Source: Actinomycetales bacterium
GTDB taxonomy: Bacteria; Actinomycetota; Actinomycetes; Actinomycetales; Dermatophilaceae
Length of the DNA stretch: 64,000 nt
Assembly (NCBI GenBank): GCA_016711095.1
Contig: JADJTP010000001.1
Coordinates: forward strand, 794,171-858,170
Direction of reading: 5' to 3'
This document shows positions 26,215-35,035 of the stretch, one piece after another. Every line of letters begins with the position of its first letter. Position 1 is the stretch's first letter. Both the position numbers and the translations under genes were made by a program. Under the pieces are notes generated by a model. The model saw nothing but the letters and a program-made list of their open reading frames with translations. It was not told where the DNA came from and searched no databases.

Positions 26215-27163
26215 GCGCCCATTGTCCCCCGTCGGAGAGGTGCTCCGTGCAGAGAGGATGCCGGGCCCAGCGCCGGTGATCCAATCGTGGCCAGGGCAAA
26301 CTGAGCTCGACCGTCACCCCCACCGGCAACACGTCGCCGGACAGGTAGGCCGCGACGACGAGCGCCGAGATCGCCGCCGCAGCCTCCAGCAGCGCAGGCT
26401 CCAGCGGCTCGGGCTGGACCGTCCCGCCCGGCCCGGTCACCGCGGTGAACGTGGCGTGGACCGCTGGCGACGGCGCGGCCGGAGGGTGTGCAGCCTGAGC
26501 GAGCAGCCCCGCGCGGGAGCCGTCGCGGTCGCAGCGATGCAGCTCGAGGCAGCGAAGGCACGGGGCCAGCGGCCCCGCGGCGGGATCGACGAGCGGCCCC
26601 ACGGTGACCCTCCCGGTCTCGGCGACCACCGCGAGGTGGGTGACGCCGGCAGCGAGCCACGGCTGGCCGGCGCGAGGATCCAGCCCGTCGTAGTCGCCGA
26701 GGACGACCAGGTGCGGTGGAGCCCACGTGGGCGTCGTCTCGGGCAGGGCCGGCCAACCGATCGGCAGCACGTGGCCGACCCCGGCCCGGGTCAGCGCCCG
26801 GGCGAGGGACTCCCCGAGTGGCTCGGGAGAGCTCACCGCGACCGTATGCCGCGCGCGGCGCCAGGCGGTCAGCCTCTGGGCCCGTTCGGCACCTGGGTCG
26901 ACCAGCAGCCGACGGTCCTGCAACTCGCCGATGAGCTCCAGGACTCTCTCGGGCGGATCGCCGTGGGCCGCAGCGACGTCGTGCAGCGCTGCCAGCGAAC
27001 GAGATCCGTCCAGGCCGTCCAGAACCGCCACCTGGCCGGGGGTGAGTCCGGCCATCACGACAGCCCCAGGTCCGAGGCCCAGCTGAACGGTGTCGGCGGC
27101 CCTGCGAAGTGGTGGGTGGCGCGGGTGCAGCCGTGGTTGTCCGGCACCCCGAGGTTGGCCCAT
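26207..27163 (-). CDS. E1-like (ThiF/cyclodehydratase-type) protein, Rv3196-like
   Basis: About 318 residues from ATG 27163. A winged-helix-like N-terminal region (MAGLTPGQVAVLDGLDG, LIGELQDRRLL) precedes a Rossmann-type region and the motif PCLRCLELHRCDRD, typical of E1-like subunits of azole-forming peptide cyclodehydratases. No YcaO partner or precursor peptide is nearby. The gene precedes and overlaps the ABC1 kinase, as Rv3196 precedes Rv3197. Start uncertain: the frame continues upstream through repeats without a good ribosome site. Confidence 0.7.
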   Translation of the reverse strand: MGQPRGAGQPRLHPRHPPLRRAADTVQLGLGPGAVVMAGLTPGQVAVLDGLDGSRSLAALHDVAAAHGDPPERVLELIGELQDRRLLVDPGAERAQRLTAWRRARHTVAVSSPEPLGESLARALTRAGVGHVLPIGWPALPETTPTWAPPHLVVLGDYDGLDPRAGQPWLAAGVTHLAVVAETGRVTVGPLVDPAAGPLAPCLRCLELHRCDRDGSRAGLLAQAAHPPAAPSPAVHATFTAVTGPGGTVQPEPLEPALLEAAAAISALVVAAYLSGDVLPVGVTVELSLPWPRLDHRRWARHPLCTEHLSDGGQWARD

Positions 27164-27182
27164 ACCGGCGAATCTCGCACAG

Positions 27183-27273
27183 GGGCTTCGACCCGCGCCG
27201 GCGTCATCCACAGGGCCTTCGACCCGCGCCAGCGTCATCCACAGGGCCCCTCGACCCGGGCAAGCGCTCGACA
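27183..27273. repeat. 30-31-bp tandem repeat, about 2.5 copies
   Basis: Units starting near 27183, 27213 and 27244 share CTTCGACCCGCGCC(G/A)GCG and TCATCCACAGGG; the third is degenerate. It lies between the DUF5679 gene and the E1-like gene (both minus strand), within the promoter region of the latter. Confidence 0.8.
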
Positions 27274-27308
27274 TACCCGACCGTGGCTCGCCCGTGCCCG
27301 AACATGCC

Positions 27309-27338
27309 GAAGGCGGCCGCACCTGGGCGGCCGCCTTC
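27309..27338 (-). terminator. Terminator of the DUF5679 gene
   Basis: A perfect 12-bp stem, GAAGGCGGCCGC / GCGGCCGCCTTC, with loop ACCTGG, 41 bases past the DUF5679 stop. Confidence 0.75.
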
Positions 27339-27378
27339 GAGCGGGGTCTTCCGGCTCGGGCGAGCCGGGCTGGCGAGC

Positions 27379-27543
27379 TCAGGCCTTGCCGAGGATCCGG
27401 TTGAGGTTGGTGGTGCAGACGGGGCACGTCGCCTTGGCCATCCGGCGCCCGTTCTCGCTCACGACGACTCTGCCTTCGGCCGTGCGCTTCTCCTTGCACT
27501 TCACGCAGTAGAACTCGCCTGCATAGGTCTCTTCGGTGCTCAT
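27379..27543 (-). CDS. DUF5679 small zinc-binding protein
   Basis: 54 residues, below usual ORF-calling length. Reading from ATG 27543: FYCVKCKEKR near 11-20 and ATCPVCTTNLNRIL near 39-51 give two CxxC pairs, the DUF5679 pattern. AGGAGGA lies 3-4 bases upstream, and a 12-bp hairpin follows the stop. These proteins are common and highly expressed in actinobacteria but have no assigned function. Confidence 0.88.
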   Translation of the reverse strand: MSTEETYAGEFYCVKCKEKRTAEGRVVVSENGRRMAKATCPVCTTNLNRILGKA

Positions 27544-27744
27544 GCTTCCTCCTGGTCGTGGACTGTGGGGTCAGGCCCCCCCGGTGGGCGGGACGCGTCG
27601 CGTCAACCCTAGACCAGCCTCAGCACAGCGGGACGCATTGACCGTGAGCGAGGCGGGCGCGTCGGGGTTGCGATGAACGTCGCCGACGGGCCGCTGCGGG
27701 CGGCATACGGGATCGCAGTGTCCGCGGCTAGATATGGTGCCGTC

Positions 27745-28569
27745 ATGACGAGCAACGGGTGGTGGAGCGAGACCTACGCCGACCTCGGCGTCCGGGCGCG
27801 GGAGGTGTCCGGGCGGCGGATTGCCATCGTCACCCTGGACCTGCCCAGCAAACGCAACGCCATGTCAGACCCGATGACCGCCTCGTGGCTGCGGGTGATG
27901 ACACTGCTGCGCGAGGACCCCCTGCTCGCGGCAGTCGTCGTGACCGGGGCGGGCAGCGCCTTCTGCGCCGGGGGAGACCTGGAGTGGATCGCCAAGGACC
28001 CCGACGCCCAGGTTGTCGACCTGCGCCACCGGATGCTCACCTTCTATCGCAGTTGGCTCACCATCAAGGACCTCGAAGTCCCCACCATCGCAGCGATCAA
28101 CGGGCACGCGATCGGGGCCGGCTTCGCCGTCGCGCTCGCCTGTGACATCCGGTATGCCGCCGCCGACGCCAAACTCGGGGTGCCGTTCACGGCACTCGGC
28201 TTGCACCCAGGAATGGCGACGTCGTGGTCGTTGCCCAACGTCGCGGGCTTCGCAGTGGCGCGTGACCTGTTGCTCACCGGCCGACTCGTCACCGGCGACG
28301 AAGCGGTGGCGCTCGGGCTCGTGTCCCGGTCGCTGCCGGTCCAGGATGTGCTCGGCGAAGCCCTGGCCGCCGCTGACCGGGTTGCTGCGTCTGCGCCGAT
28401 CGCGACGAAGCTCACCGTCGCGGCCTTGCGGGACGGTGGGCACCAGTCTTTCCGGGACGGGCTCGAATGGGAGGCGCTCGCGCAGGCCGTGACCCTGGCG
28501 ACCGAGGACCTGCAAGAGGGGATCGCGGCCGCGGCAGCGCGCCGGGCCCCGGTCTTCCGCGGTCGTTGA
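27745..28569 (+). CDS. Enoyl-CoA hydratase/isomerase (crotonase family)
   Basis: 274 residues. Crotonase features: oxyanion-hole segment GSAFCAGGDLEWI near 75, AAINGHAIGAGFAVALACDIRYA near 115-135, and the LGVPFTALGLHPGMATSW region. One of the two hydratase catalytic acids is not obvious, so it may be an isomerase or act on another acyl-CoA. TAGATA about 9 bases before ATG 27745 suggests a leaderless start. Stands alone. Confidence 0.83.
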   Translation: MTSNGWWSETYADLGVRAREVSGRRIAIVTLDLPSKRNAMSDPMTASWLRVMTLLREDPLLAAVVVTGAGSAFCAGGDLEWIAKDPDAQVVDLRHRMLTFYRSWLTIKDLEVPTIAAINGHAIGAGFAVALACDIRYAAADAKLGVPFTALGLHPGMATSWSLPNVAGFAVARDLLLTGRLVTGDEAVALGLVSRSLPVQDVLGEALAAADRVAASAPIATKLTVAALRDGGHQSFRDGLEWEALAQAVTLATEDLQEGIAAAAARRAPVFRGR

Positions 28570-28623
28570 CGCGTCGACCGGACCTCCGCAAGGGTGTCTG
28601 CCGGTCGGCATAGGGTGAGGGCC

Positions 28624-29196
28624 GTGGAGCAGCCGGGGCAGCCAGAGGTCGAGGTGCGCCGTAGCACCCGCCGCACCCGCACCGTGAGCGCGTTCCGCGA
28701 GGCCGGTCGGGTCGTTGTGGTCATCCCGGCCCGGATGACGCGGGCCGACGAGCGCACCTGGGTGGCGACGATGCTGGAACGGCTGGCCGCCAGCGAGGCT
28801 CGGCGGCGCCCATCATCGGCGGACCTCGTCATCCGGGCCGGCGAGTTGTCGCGGCGCTATCTCGCCGGCCGGGCCACGCCGACCTCGATCCGCTGGGTGA
28901 GCACGATGCGCTCGCGTTGGGGCTCGTGCACCCCGAAAGACGGGTCGATCCGCATCTCCGATCGGGTGCAGGGGATGCCCGGCTACGTCCTGGACTATGT
29001 CGTCGTGCACGAGTTGGCCCACCTGCTGGTCGGCGGACACGGACCGGACTTCTGGGCGCTTCTTGAGGGGTATCCCCGGGTCGAACGTGCCCGGGGCTTT
29101 CTCGAAGGCGTGGCTGCAAGCGCCGGGCTTTCCCTTGAAGAGTGCGCCGAGCCGCCCGGCGAGCGGGACGTTGCCGGCGCCGGGGAGGACGGGTGA
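28624..29196 (+). CDS. YgjP/SprT-like zinc metallopeptidase
   Basis: 190 residues from GTG 28624. The core RWGSCTPKDGSIRIS near 98-112 and HELAHLLVGGHGPDFW at 129-144 (HExxH with a third His at 139) match the M48-related YgjP/DUF45 family. Likely a cytoplasmic protease of unknown substrate. Its TGA overlaps the next gene's GTG. Confidence 0.85.
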   Translation: MEQPGQPEVEVRRSTRRTRTVSAFREAGRVVVVIPARMTRADERTWVATMLERLAASEARRRPSSADLVIRAGELSRRYLAGRATPTSIRWVSTMRSRWGSCTPKDGSIRISDRVQGMPGYVLDYVVVHELAHLLVGGHGPDFWALLEGYPRVERARGFLEGVAASAGLSLEECAEPPGERDVAGAGEDG

Positions 29197-29924
29197 GTCG
29201 CGGACGTCGGCGCTCGCCGGGCTGGGTGCCTGCACAACACGGGGCGTGGGCAATGCTGGCCAGCCCGTTGCTGCTCGGCGCCCTCGCGGCAGGACTGCGC
29301 TGGGTCCACCTCGCGCTGGCGGCCTTCTGGTTCGCCGGATACTTCGCGTTCAACGCGGCCAGCGTGTGGCTGAAGTCCGGGCGTCGGGGGCGTTTCGCGC
29401 GGCCCGTGCAGGTCTATGCCGGCGCCGCCGCAGCCTTAGGGTTGCTCACCGCGGTGCTCCGACCGGACCTGGTGCGCTGGGCGCCCTGGTTCCTGGTGCC
29501 GTTCGGAGTCGGCCTCTGGGCTGCCGCACACCGTCGGGAGCGAGAGCTGCTGGCGGGGCTGACCACGGTCATCGGGTCGGCGCTCATGGTGGTCGTCGCC
29601 TACGACGCCGGCGCGGGCCTGGACCTGCGGCGGGCGTGGCTGCTCGCCCTCGGGCAGTTCCTCTACTTCGGCGGGACCGTCTTCTACGTCAAGTCGATGA
29701 TCCGCGAGCGAGACAACCTCGCGTTCCGCCGGCTGAGCATCGCGGTGCATGCCGCCTCCACCGTGCTGGTCGTGCTGTTCTCGCCGTGGTTGGCGCTGGT
29801 GTTTGCCATGCTCACCGCGCGGGCCTGGTGGGTGCCGCGGTTGGGCTGGTCACCGAAACGGATCGGGATCGCCGAGATCTTGTCCACGACGGCGGTCGCT
29901 CTCGTGTCGCTCGTCACCGTCTGA
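29193..29924 (+). CDS. YwiC-like multi-pass membrane protein
   Basis: 243 residues with about seven hydrophobic segments. The N-terminal WVPAQHGAWAML is the hallmark of the YwiC-like family; FLYFGGTVFYVKSMIRERDN follows near 160. GGGGAGGA precedes GTG 29193, which overlaps the metallopeptidase stop. B. subtilis YwiC lies with anaerobic/nitrate genes, but function is unknown. Confidence 0.8.
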   Translation: MSRGRRRSPGWVPAQHGAWAMLASPLLLGALAAGLRWVHLALAAFWFAGYFAFNAASVWLKSGRRGRFARPVQVYAGAAAALGLLTAVLRPDLVRWAPWFLVPFGVGLWAAAHRRERELLAGLTTVIGSALMVVVAYDAGAGLDLRRAWLLALGQFLYFGGTVFYVKSMIRERDNLAFRRLSIAVHAASTVLVVLFSPWLALVFAMLTARAWWVPRLGWSPKRIGIAEILSTTAVALVSLVTV

Positions 29925-29963
29925 CTGCTGCCGATGCGGCGCCCAGTCAGCGGGCCGGCTTGG

Positions 29964-30593
29964 TCAAGGGGTGTCGATCGCAAGCCGGGCCGCCGGTTTC
30001 AGCAGCGGGAGGCAGGCCGAAGCGAGGTCCCTCACCTCAGCGGCGGTCTCCCCGGGAAGTGACTCCAACGGCCACCAGCGCAGGTCGAGCGACTCGTCGC
30101 TGAGAACGGCCTGTGCCCCGGCCGGGGCAAGCGCGGCGAACCGCACGTCCAGATGCTCCCGGCAGGACCCGAAACTGCCGACCAGCCGGTGCCGATCAAG
30201 CTGCGCGATCACAGGCAGCACCCGAACGCCGTCGATGCCCGACTCCTCGCGCACCTCTCGGACCGCGGCGGCATACAGGCTCGTGTCGGTCAGCTCGAGG
30301 TGCCCGCCGAGCTGCAGCCACACCCCGGCCTTCGCGTGGTGGGTGAGCAGCACCCGGCTGGCGGTGCTGTCGAAGACGAGGGCACTCGCGGTGAGGTGGG
30401 CGGGCGGCCCCGCCTTGGCCACGCCGTCGGGGTGTGCGCTCAAGTGGGCCAGGTAGTCAGCTCGCAGACGGTCCTGACTGGGGGTCGGGGCCTGCCAGTC
30501 GAGCAGCAGGCGCACCGCATCGCGGTGAAGATGCCGGTATGCCGCCGCGAGACTCGCCGCCGGGCCGGCCCTGTCGGGGGATTCCCCGGTCAT
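29964..30593 (-). CDS. NUDIX hydrolase
   Basis: 209 residues with an N-terminal helical region (1-60) and a NUDIX domain. The box reads GHLELTDTSLYAAAVREVREESGI: the REVREES metal-binding core is intact, but the first conserved Glu is Asp. It hydrolyses a nucleoside-diphosphate-linked compound of unknown identity. ATG 30593 overlaps the stop of the upstream DUF2342 gene (ATGA). Confidence 0.85.
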   Translation of the reverse strand: MTGESPDRAGPAASLAAAYRHLHRDAVRLLLDWQAPTPSQDRLRADYLAHLSAHPDGVAKAGPPAHLTASALVFDSTASRVLLTHHAKAGVWLQLGGHLELTDTSLYAAAVREVREESGIDGVRVLPVIAQLDRHRLVGSFGSCREHLDVRFAALAPAGAQAVLSDESLDLRWWPLESLPGETAAEVRDLASACLPLLKPAARLAIDTP

Positions 30594-32059
30594 GAGCCGC
30601 CCGGGTCCTCGCCCGACAGCAGCCGGTCGAGCTCCAGATCCATCGCGTCGGGGGATGCGGGGCGTTGACGTCGCTCAACGTAGCCGAGGGGATCGTCGAG
30701 GTCCGCGCCGGTCGGGGCGAGGTCAGGATAGGTCCACGATTCGTCGCGTAGCTCGATGCCGCCGGCGTCCTGCAGCGCAGCCCAGAGATTCCGAGCGTCG
30801 CGCAAGCGTCGGGGCCGCAGTTCGATGCCGACCAGACCGGCGAAGGCGCGTTGGGCCGGTCCGCCGGCCCGGCGGCGGCGCATCGCCTCGCCGAGAGCCG
30901 AGGCTTGAGGCAGGGTGGCCGCGACGGCCTGCTCGGTGACGAGGTCGACCCAGCCTTCCACGAGGGCCAGGGTGGTCTCGAGCCGGGCCAGGGCGGCATC
31001 CTGCAAAGGTGTCGTGGCGCGGCCGAACAGCTCGGCCTGCGAGAAGGCCTGTTGCACCGCCGCCAGGTCGCTGAGGTCGACCGACTGGACCGCCTGTTCG
31101 ATGGCCTCCGTGTCGATGGTGATGTGCCGACCGTAGTCCCGGACCGACGCTTCCAGTTGCGCTGCCAGCCAGGGGACTTGGGCGAAGAGGCGGACCCGGG
31201 CAGCGTCGCGGACGGCGAGATAGAGCCGCACCTGGCCCGGCTCGATCGCCAAACCCTGCGCAAGCTCGGCGACGCGGGCGGGCAGCAGCGCGACCGCGCC
31301 GACGTCGACCAGCGGCAAGCCGACCTCGGTGCCGGACAGGACGTCGCCGGCGAGCGCTCCGACCGCCTGGCCGAGTTGGGCGCTGAACATGCCGGCCGAG
31401 AGTCCCTCCAGGGCCGGGACGAGTTTCGCCAACAGCCCGTCGATCGAGGGAGCTTCGCCGCCGGTCCCGGTGAGGCCGGCGAGCTCGGCCAGCCCGGCGA
31501 GTTCTGGGATTTCCGCGATCTCCGACAGGTTCGGCAACGACCCGAGTCGACCCAGTTGTTTGCGCATCGCGTCCGTGCTCGCCGCCGCGACCCCCTCGGC
31601 GATGGGTCCGACAAGGGCGGCCCAGCGGGGCATCGTGGACTCGACCCACTCAGCGCCGCTCCAGGCCAGGGCCGGGCCCGCCGGTGCGTCGAGAGTCGTC
31701 ACCGGGTCGAGCCAGAGCCGGGCGACGGCCACGGCCTGCTCGACCTCGCGCCGCTCGGTGGGCCCGACACTGGGGTCGCCAGCCGACGACACGACCTTGC
31801 GGGCGGTGTCAGTGGCGCTGGCGAGCCTGGCGCCGGGGTCGCTGCTGCCGAAGACCGCCCGGAACTGCTGCTGCACCATGGCCGCAGCAGTCGAGCCGGT
31901 CGGGTCGGCGCGCAGCGCACTGAACATCGCGCTCAGCTCGGGCGGCAGCGCGACGTCGGCTCCGAACGCCTCACGGAAGATCTTCTCCAGGTCAGGCAGC
32001 GCGCCGCCCCTGTCGCCGGGCTCGTCGGACGGGGGGCTGGCGTCGGTGGACTCGGGCAT
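30590..32059 (-). CDS. DUF2342 protein, putative zinc-dependent metalloprotease (Rv3195-like)
   Basis: 489 residues, mostly helical, with the conserved ARLETTLALVEGWVDLVT segment and GLVGIELRPRRLRDA near the C-terminus. The family is annotated as zinc-dependent or F420-biosynthesis-associated on genomic grounds; I see no classical HExxH, so proteolytic activity is uncertain. ATG 32059; a longer frame is non-conserved. Leads a two-gene unit with the NUDIX hydrolase and is divergent from the epimerase. Rv3195 lies in the same conserved block in M. tuberculosis. Confidence 0.8.
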   Translation of the reverse strand: MPESTDASPPSDEPGDRGGALPDLEKIFREAFGADVALPPELSAMFSALRADPTGSTAAAMVQQQFRAVFGSSDPGARLASATDTARKVVSSAGDPSVGPTERREVEQAVAVARLWLDPVTTLDAPAGPALAWSGAEWVESTMPRWAALVGPIAEGVAAASTDAMRKQLGRLGSLPNLSEIAEIPELAGLAELAGLTGTGGEAPSIDGLLAKLVPALEGLSAGMFSAQLGQAVGALAGDVLSGTEVGLPLVDVGAVALLPARVAELAQGLAIEPGQVRLYLAVRDAARVRLFAQVPWLAAQLEASVRDYGRHITIDTEAIEQAVQSVDLSDLAAVQQAFSQAELFGRATTPLQDAALARLETTLALVEGWVDLVTEQAVAATLPQASALGEAMRRRRAGGPAQRAFAGLVGIELRPRRLRDARNLWAALQDAGGIELRDESWTYPDLAPTGADLDDPLGYVERRQRPASPDAMDLELDRLLSGEDPGGS

Positions 32060-32122
32060 CAGTCGTGCTCCTGCGGCGCGGGCTGAGAGGATGGGCACTC
32101 CAGACAACCACAGGAGAGCGGT

Positions 32123-33276
32123 GTGAGTTCCCGTCAGGACCGGGCGGCCGACGGCGACCCACCGAGGTCGCCTCAGGATCGCTCGGCGGATGCGGACCGG
32201 GCCCTCGATGCGCGCCTGCCCACAGTTGCCGTCGTCGGCGCGGCCAGCGAGCCGGCGGCGGCGTTGGTGCTCGCCCTGGGCCGCCAAGCCCGTCGGGCCG
32301 GCGACGCGACGCCGCCAGTCGCCATCGACCGGGTGCGTGGTCGCGTGGCCGCCGCCCACTGGCGGCTGGCTGATCCGGCCTCGCCGTCGGTGGTGCAGGC
32401 GTTGTGGGGCGTGGACGTCGTCATCTGGATCGCCGCTGACACCGACCTGGAGGGCGCTCTGAGCCTGCGACCTAGCGCCAGACGTGAGCTCGTCGTGAAG
32501 TCGGCACACACCTTGGTCACGGCCTGCGCGGCAGCGGGGGTGTCACGTCTGATCGTCGTCACCTCGGCCCAGGTTTATGGCGCGGCGCCCGACAATCCTC
32601 TCCCGCTTCCCGAGGGCTTCCCACTCAACGGTGCCCGAGACGCCGGCATCGTGGGGGACCTGCTGGCGGTCGAGGACGTGCTGGCTGATGGCCGTCGGGT
32701 GCATCCCGGCCTGGCCATCACGGTGGTGCGCCCGCGGCCCTGGTCGGTCCGGCCGGCGACACCATCGTCACCCGTCACTTCGAGGCGCCTCGGCTGCTGA
32801 CCGTCAAAGGCGCTACCCCGGCGTGGCAGTTCTGCCATGTCGACGACCTGGTCAGCGCGCTGACCGTGCTGAGGTTGCGCGATCTCGGGCCGGCGCTGAC
32901 GGTGGGTTCGCCCGGATGGCTGACTCAGGAGCAGGTTGAACGGCTCACCGGGATGCGCAGGGTGCAACTGTCCGAGACCGCCGCGCTGGGCACCGCCCAG
33001 CGGCTTCATCAGTTCGGGGTGCTGCCCGCGCCGGCGAGCGAGCTGGCCCTGGCTCTGCACCCGTGGGCCGTCGACTCGGCGACGCTGCGTGCTGCCGGGT
33101 GGGCGGCCGCGTACGACAACGAAACATGCCTCGGGGTCCTTCTTGACACGATCAAGGGCCGCCGCGCGGTGGCCGGGCGCCGGGTCGAACGCAAAGACGC
33201 TGCCCTGGGCGCCGCAAGCGCGGCCGTCGCACTCGTGGGCACCGCCGCGCTGCTGCGCCGGGCTCGGCGCAGGTGA
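32123..33276 (+). CDS. NAD-dependent epimerase/reductase (one frameshift)
   Basis: Begins at GTG 32123 after AGGAGAGC. VAVVGAASEPAAALVLALG near 35 replaces the usual GxxGxxG, and VVTSAQVYGAAP near 145 holds the Ser-x-x-Tyr-like site. At about 32735 one G is missing in CCCGCGGCC; restoring it joins VRPAALVGPAGD to the C-terminal part, which ends at 33276 with a hydrophobic tail. Repaired length about 385 residues. An extended SDR of unknown substrate. Confidence 0.7.
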
Positions 33277-33357
33277 ACTCGCGAACCAACGTCTGCGTGC
33301 GACGATGACTCTCCTACCGTGGCCGACCAGGCCGGCGTCCCCGCCCGAAGGAGCACC

Positions 33358-33801
33358 GTGACCTCGTCCGTCGCCCCAGCCGCGCGGGTTGCGGTGGCTG
33401 CCGTCCGCGAGACGGCGCTGTCGGTCGAGGAGATGCTGGCTGCGGTCGGGGATGACTCGGCCGGGGCGGTTGCCATCTTCGTCGGGCAGGTGCGCAACCA
33501 CGATCGCGGGGCAGCCGTCGCCTCGCTGGCCTATTCGGCGCACCCCAGCGCCGATGCCCTCGCCGTCGAGATCGCCAGCCGGTGTGCCGCCCGCCCCGGC
33601 ATCGTGCGTCTGGGTTTTGTCCACCGGATCGGCGAGCTGGTCGTTGGCGACCTGGCGATCGTCGCGGCAGTGAGTGCCGCCCACCGGGCCGAGGCCATTC
33701 AGGCGTGCGAAGCGCTGGTCGAGGACGTCAAGTCCCACCTTCCGATCTGGAAGCATCAACGCTTTGTCGACGGCACGGATGAGTGGGTGGGTCTGGCATG
33801 A
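33358..33801 (+). CDS. moaE: Molybdopterin synthase catalytic subunit MoaE
   Basis: 147 residues from GTG 33358 (GAAGGAG upstream). GAVAIFVGQVRNHDRG near 38-53, the VHRIGELVVGD strand and SHLPIWKHQRFVDGT near 130 with the catalytic Lys match MoaE, which transfers sulfur from MoaD to precursor Z. No moaD or other moa gene adjoins it. The stop overlaps the next gene's ATG (ATGA), an unexpected coupling to a membrane protease. Confidence 0.85.
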   Translation: MTSSVAPAARVAVAAVRETALSVEEMLAAVGDDSAGAVAIFVGQVRNHDRGAAVASLAYSAHPSADALAVEIASRCAARPGIVRLGFVHRIGELVVGDLAIVAAVSAAHRAEAIQACEALVEDVKSHLPIWKHQRFVDGTDEWVGLA

Positions 33802-34962
33802 CGTTCTCTGTCCCCGCAGCCGATCAGGTGGCTGGCGACGACCCGGAGGCTGGCGGTGACCCGGTGGCACGTGGTGCACGGCATCCGCAGCGGGGGTGGT
33901 GGCGACCCTGGACGCCGCTCGCGCTCGGCTTCTCGCTGGCGGTTGTGCTCGGTGTGGTGGCCGCCGCGTGGCCGTTGCCCTACGCGATCATGAAGCCCGG
34001 CCCGGCCACGGATGTGCTCGGTGTGCATGCCGGAGCTGCCGGGGCGACCGAGCCCCGCATCGTCATCGAGGGGACCGCGACCTATCCGACGAGCGGGTCG
34101 CTGTCGTTCACGACGGTGCGGGTCGCCGGCGGTCCCGGCTTTCCGGTCTACGCGTGGGATGTGCTCAACGCGTGGCTGTCCCCGGCCGAAGAGGTTGTCC
34201 CCGTGGACGCGCTCTTTCCACCCGAGGCGACCCAGGAGCAGGTGGCCCAGGAGAACAAGGCCGAGATGGCCAGCTCGCAACAGGAGGCGGCCGCGGTCGC
34301 GTTACGGGCACTCGGGCTGCAGATCAGTCAGGTCGTCACGGTCCGCGAGGTGGTCACCGGCTCGCCCGCCGAAGGGGAGCTCAAAGCCGGTGATGTGCTC
34401 ATCTCGATCGCGGGACGGCCGGCGAGCGACGCGGCGGTCATCCGTGAGTCGATCCAGTCTGTGACGCCCGGTGACGCCGTCGACGTCGTCGTGCGTCGCG
34501 ACGGATCGACGGTCTCGGCGCGGCCCCGCACCCGGCGCAACGACGACGGCCGGACCGTCCTGGGCATCCTGCTTACCTCCTCGTATGCGTTGCCGTTCAA
34601 GGTCAGCATCGACGCGGGCAATGTGGGCGGTCCGTCGGCGGGGCTGATGTTCTCGTTGGGGATCTTCGACAAGCTCACCGACGGTGCGATGACCGGCGGG
34701 GCCGCCATCGCCGGCACCGGGACGATCGACGACGCCGGGCGCGTGGGGCCCATCGGCGGGATCACCCAGAAGATGGCCGGCGCCCGCCAATCCGGTGCGT
34801 CCTACTTCCTGGCCCCCCGAAGGCAACTGCCGCGAGGTCACCGATCACGAGCCGGCCGGTCTGCAGGTCGTCAAGGTCGCCACCTTTGCGGAGGCGCGGG
34901 CTGCGGTCGAGGCGATCGGGGCCGGCCGGGTCGATGCCCTCCCACGCTGCGCCGGTGCGTAG
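33798..34962 (+). CDS. PDZ-domain Lon-like membrane serine protease, Rv3194c-like (one frameshift)
   Basis: One N-terminal membrane segment (LALGFSLAVVLGVVAAAW near 40-57), a PDZ domain (residues about 165-240, EGELKAGDVLISIAG) and a Lon-type Ser-Lys protease domain: Ser near 280 in VGGPSAGLMFSLG and Lys near 324 in ITQKMAGA. At 34817 GGCCCCCCGAAGG has six Cs where five restore LAPEGNCREVTDHEP and a stop at 34960-34962. About 388 residues. Overlaps moaE and precedes the UPF0182 gene, as Rv3194c precedes Rv3193c. Confidence 0.83.
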
Positions 34963-35035
34963 GCGGCCCACCTGGCAGGGCCTGCCGTCACCCTCGTGGG
35001 CGGGAAAGCGCCGTCGGGGTAGGTAGATTGACCTA

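Noticed and set aside
27090..27404. Plus-strand open frames across 27.1-27.4 kb
   Set aside because: They are produced by the 30-bp repeat and by the antisense of DUF5679 and the E1-like gene.
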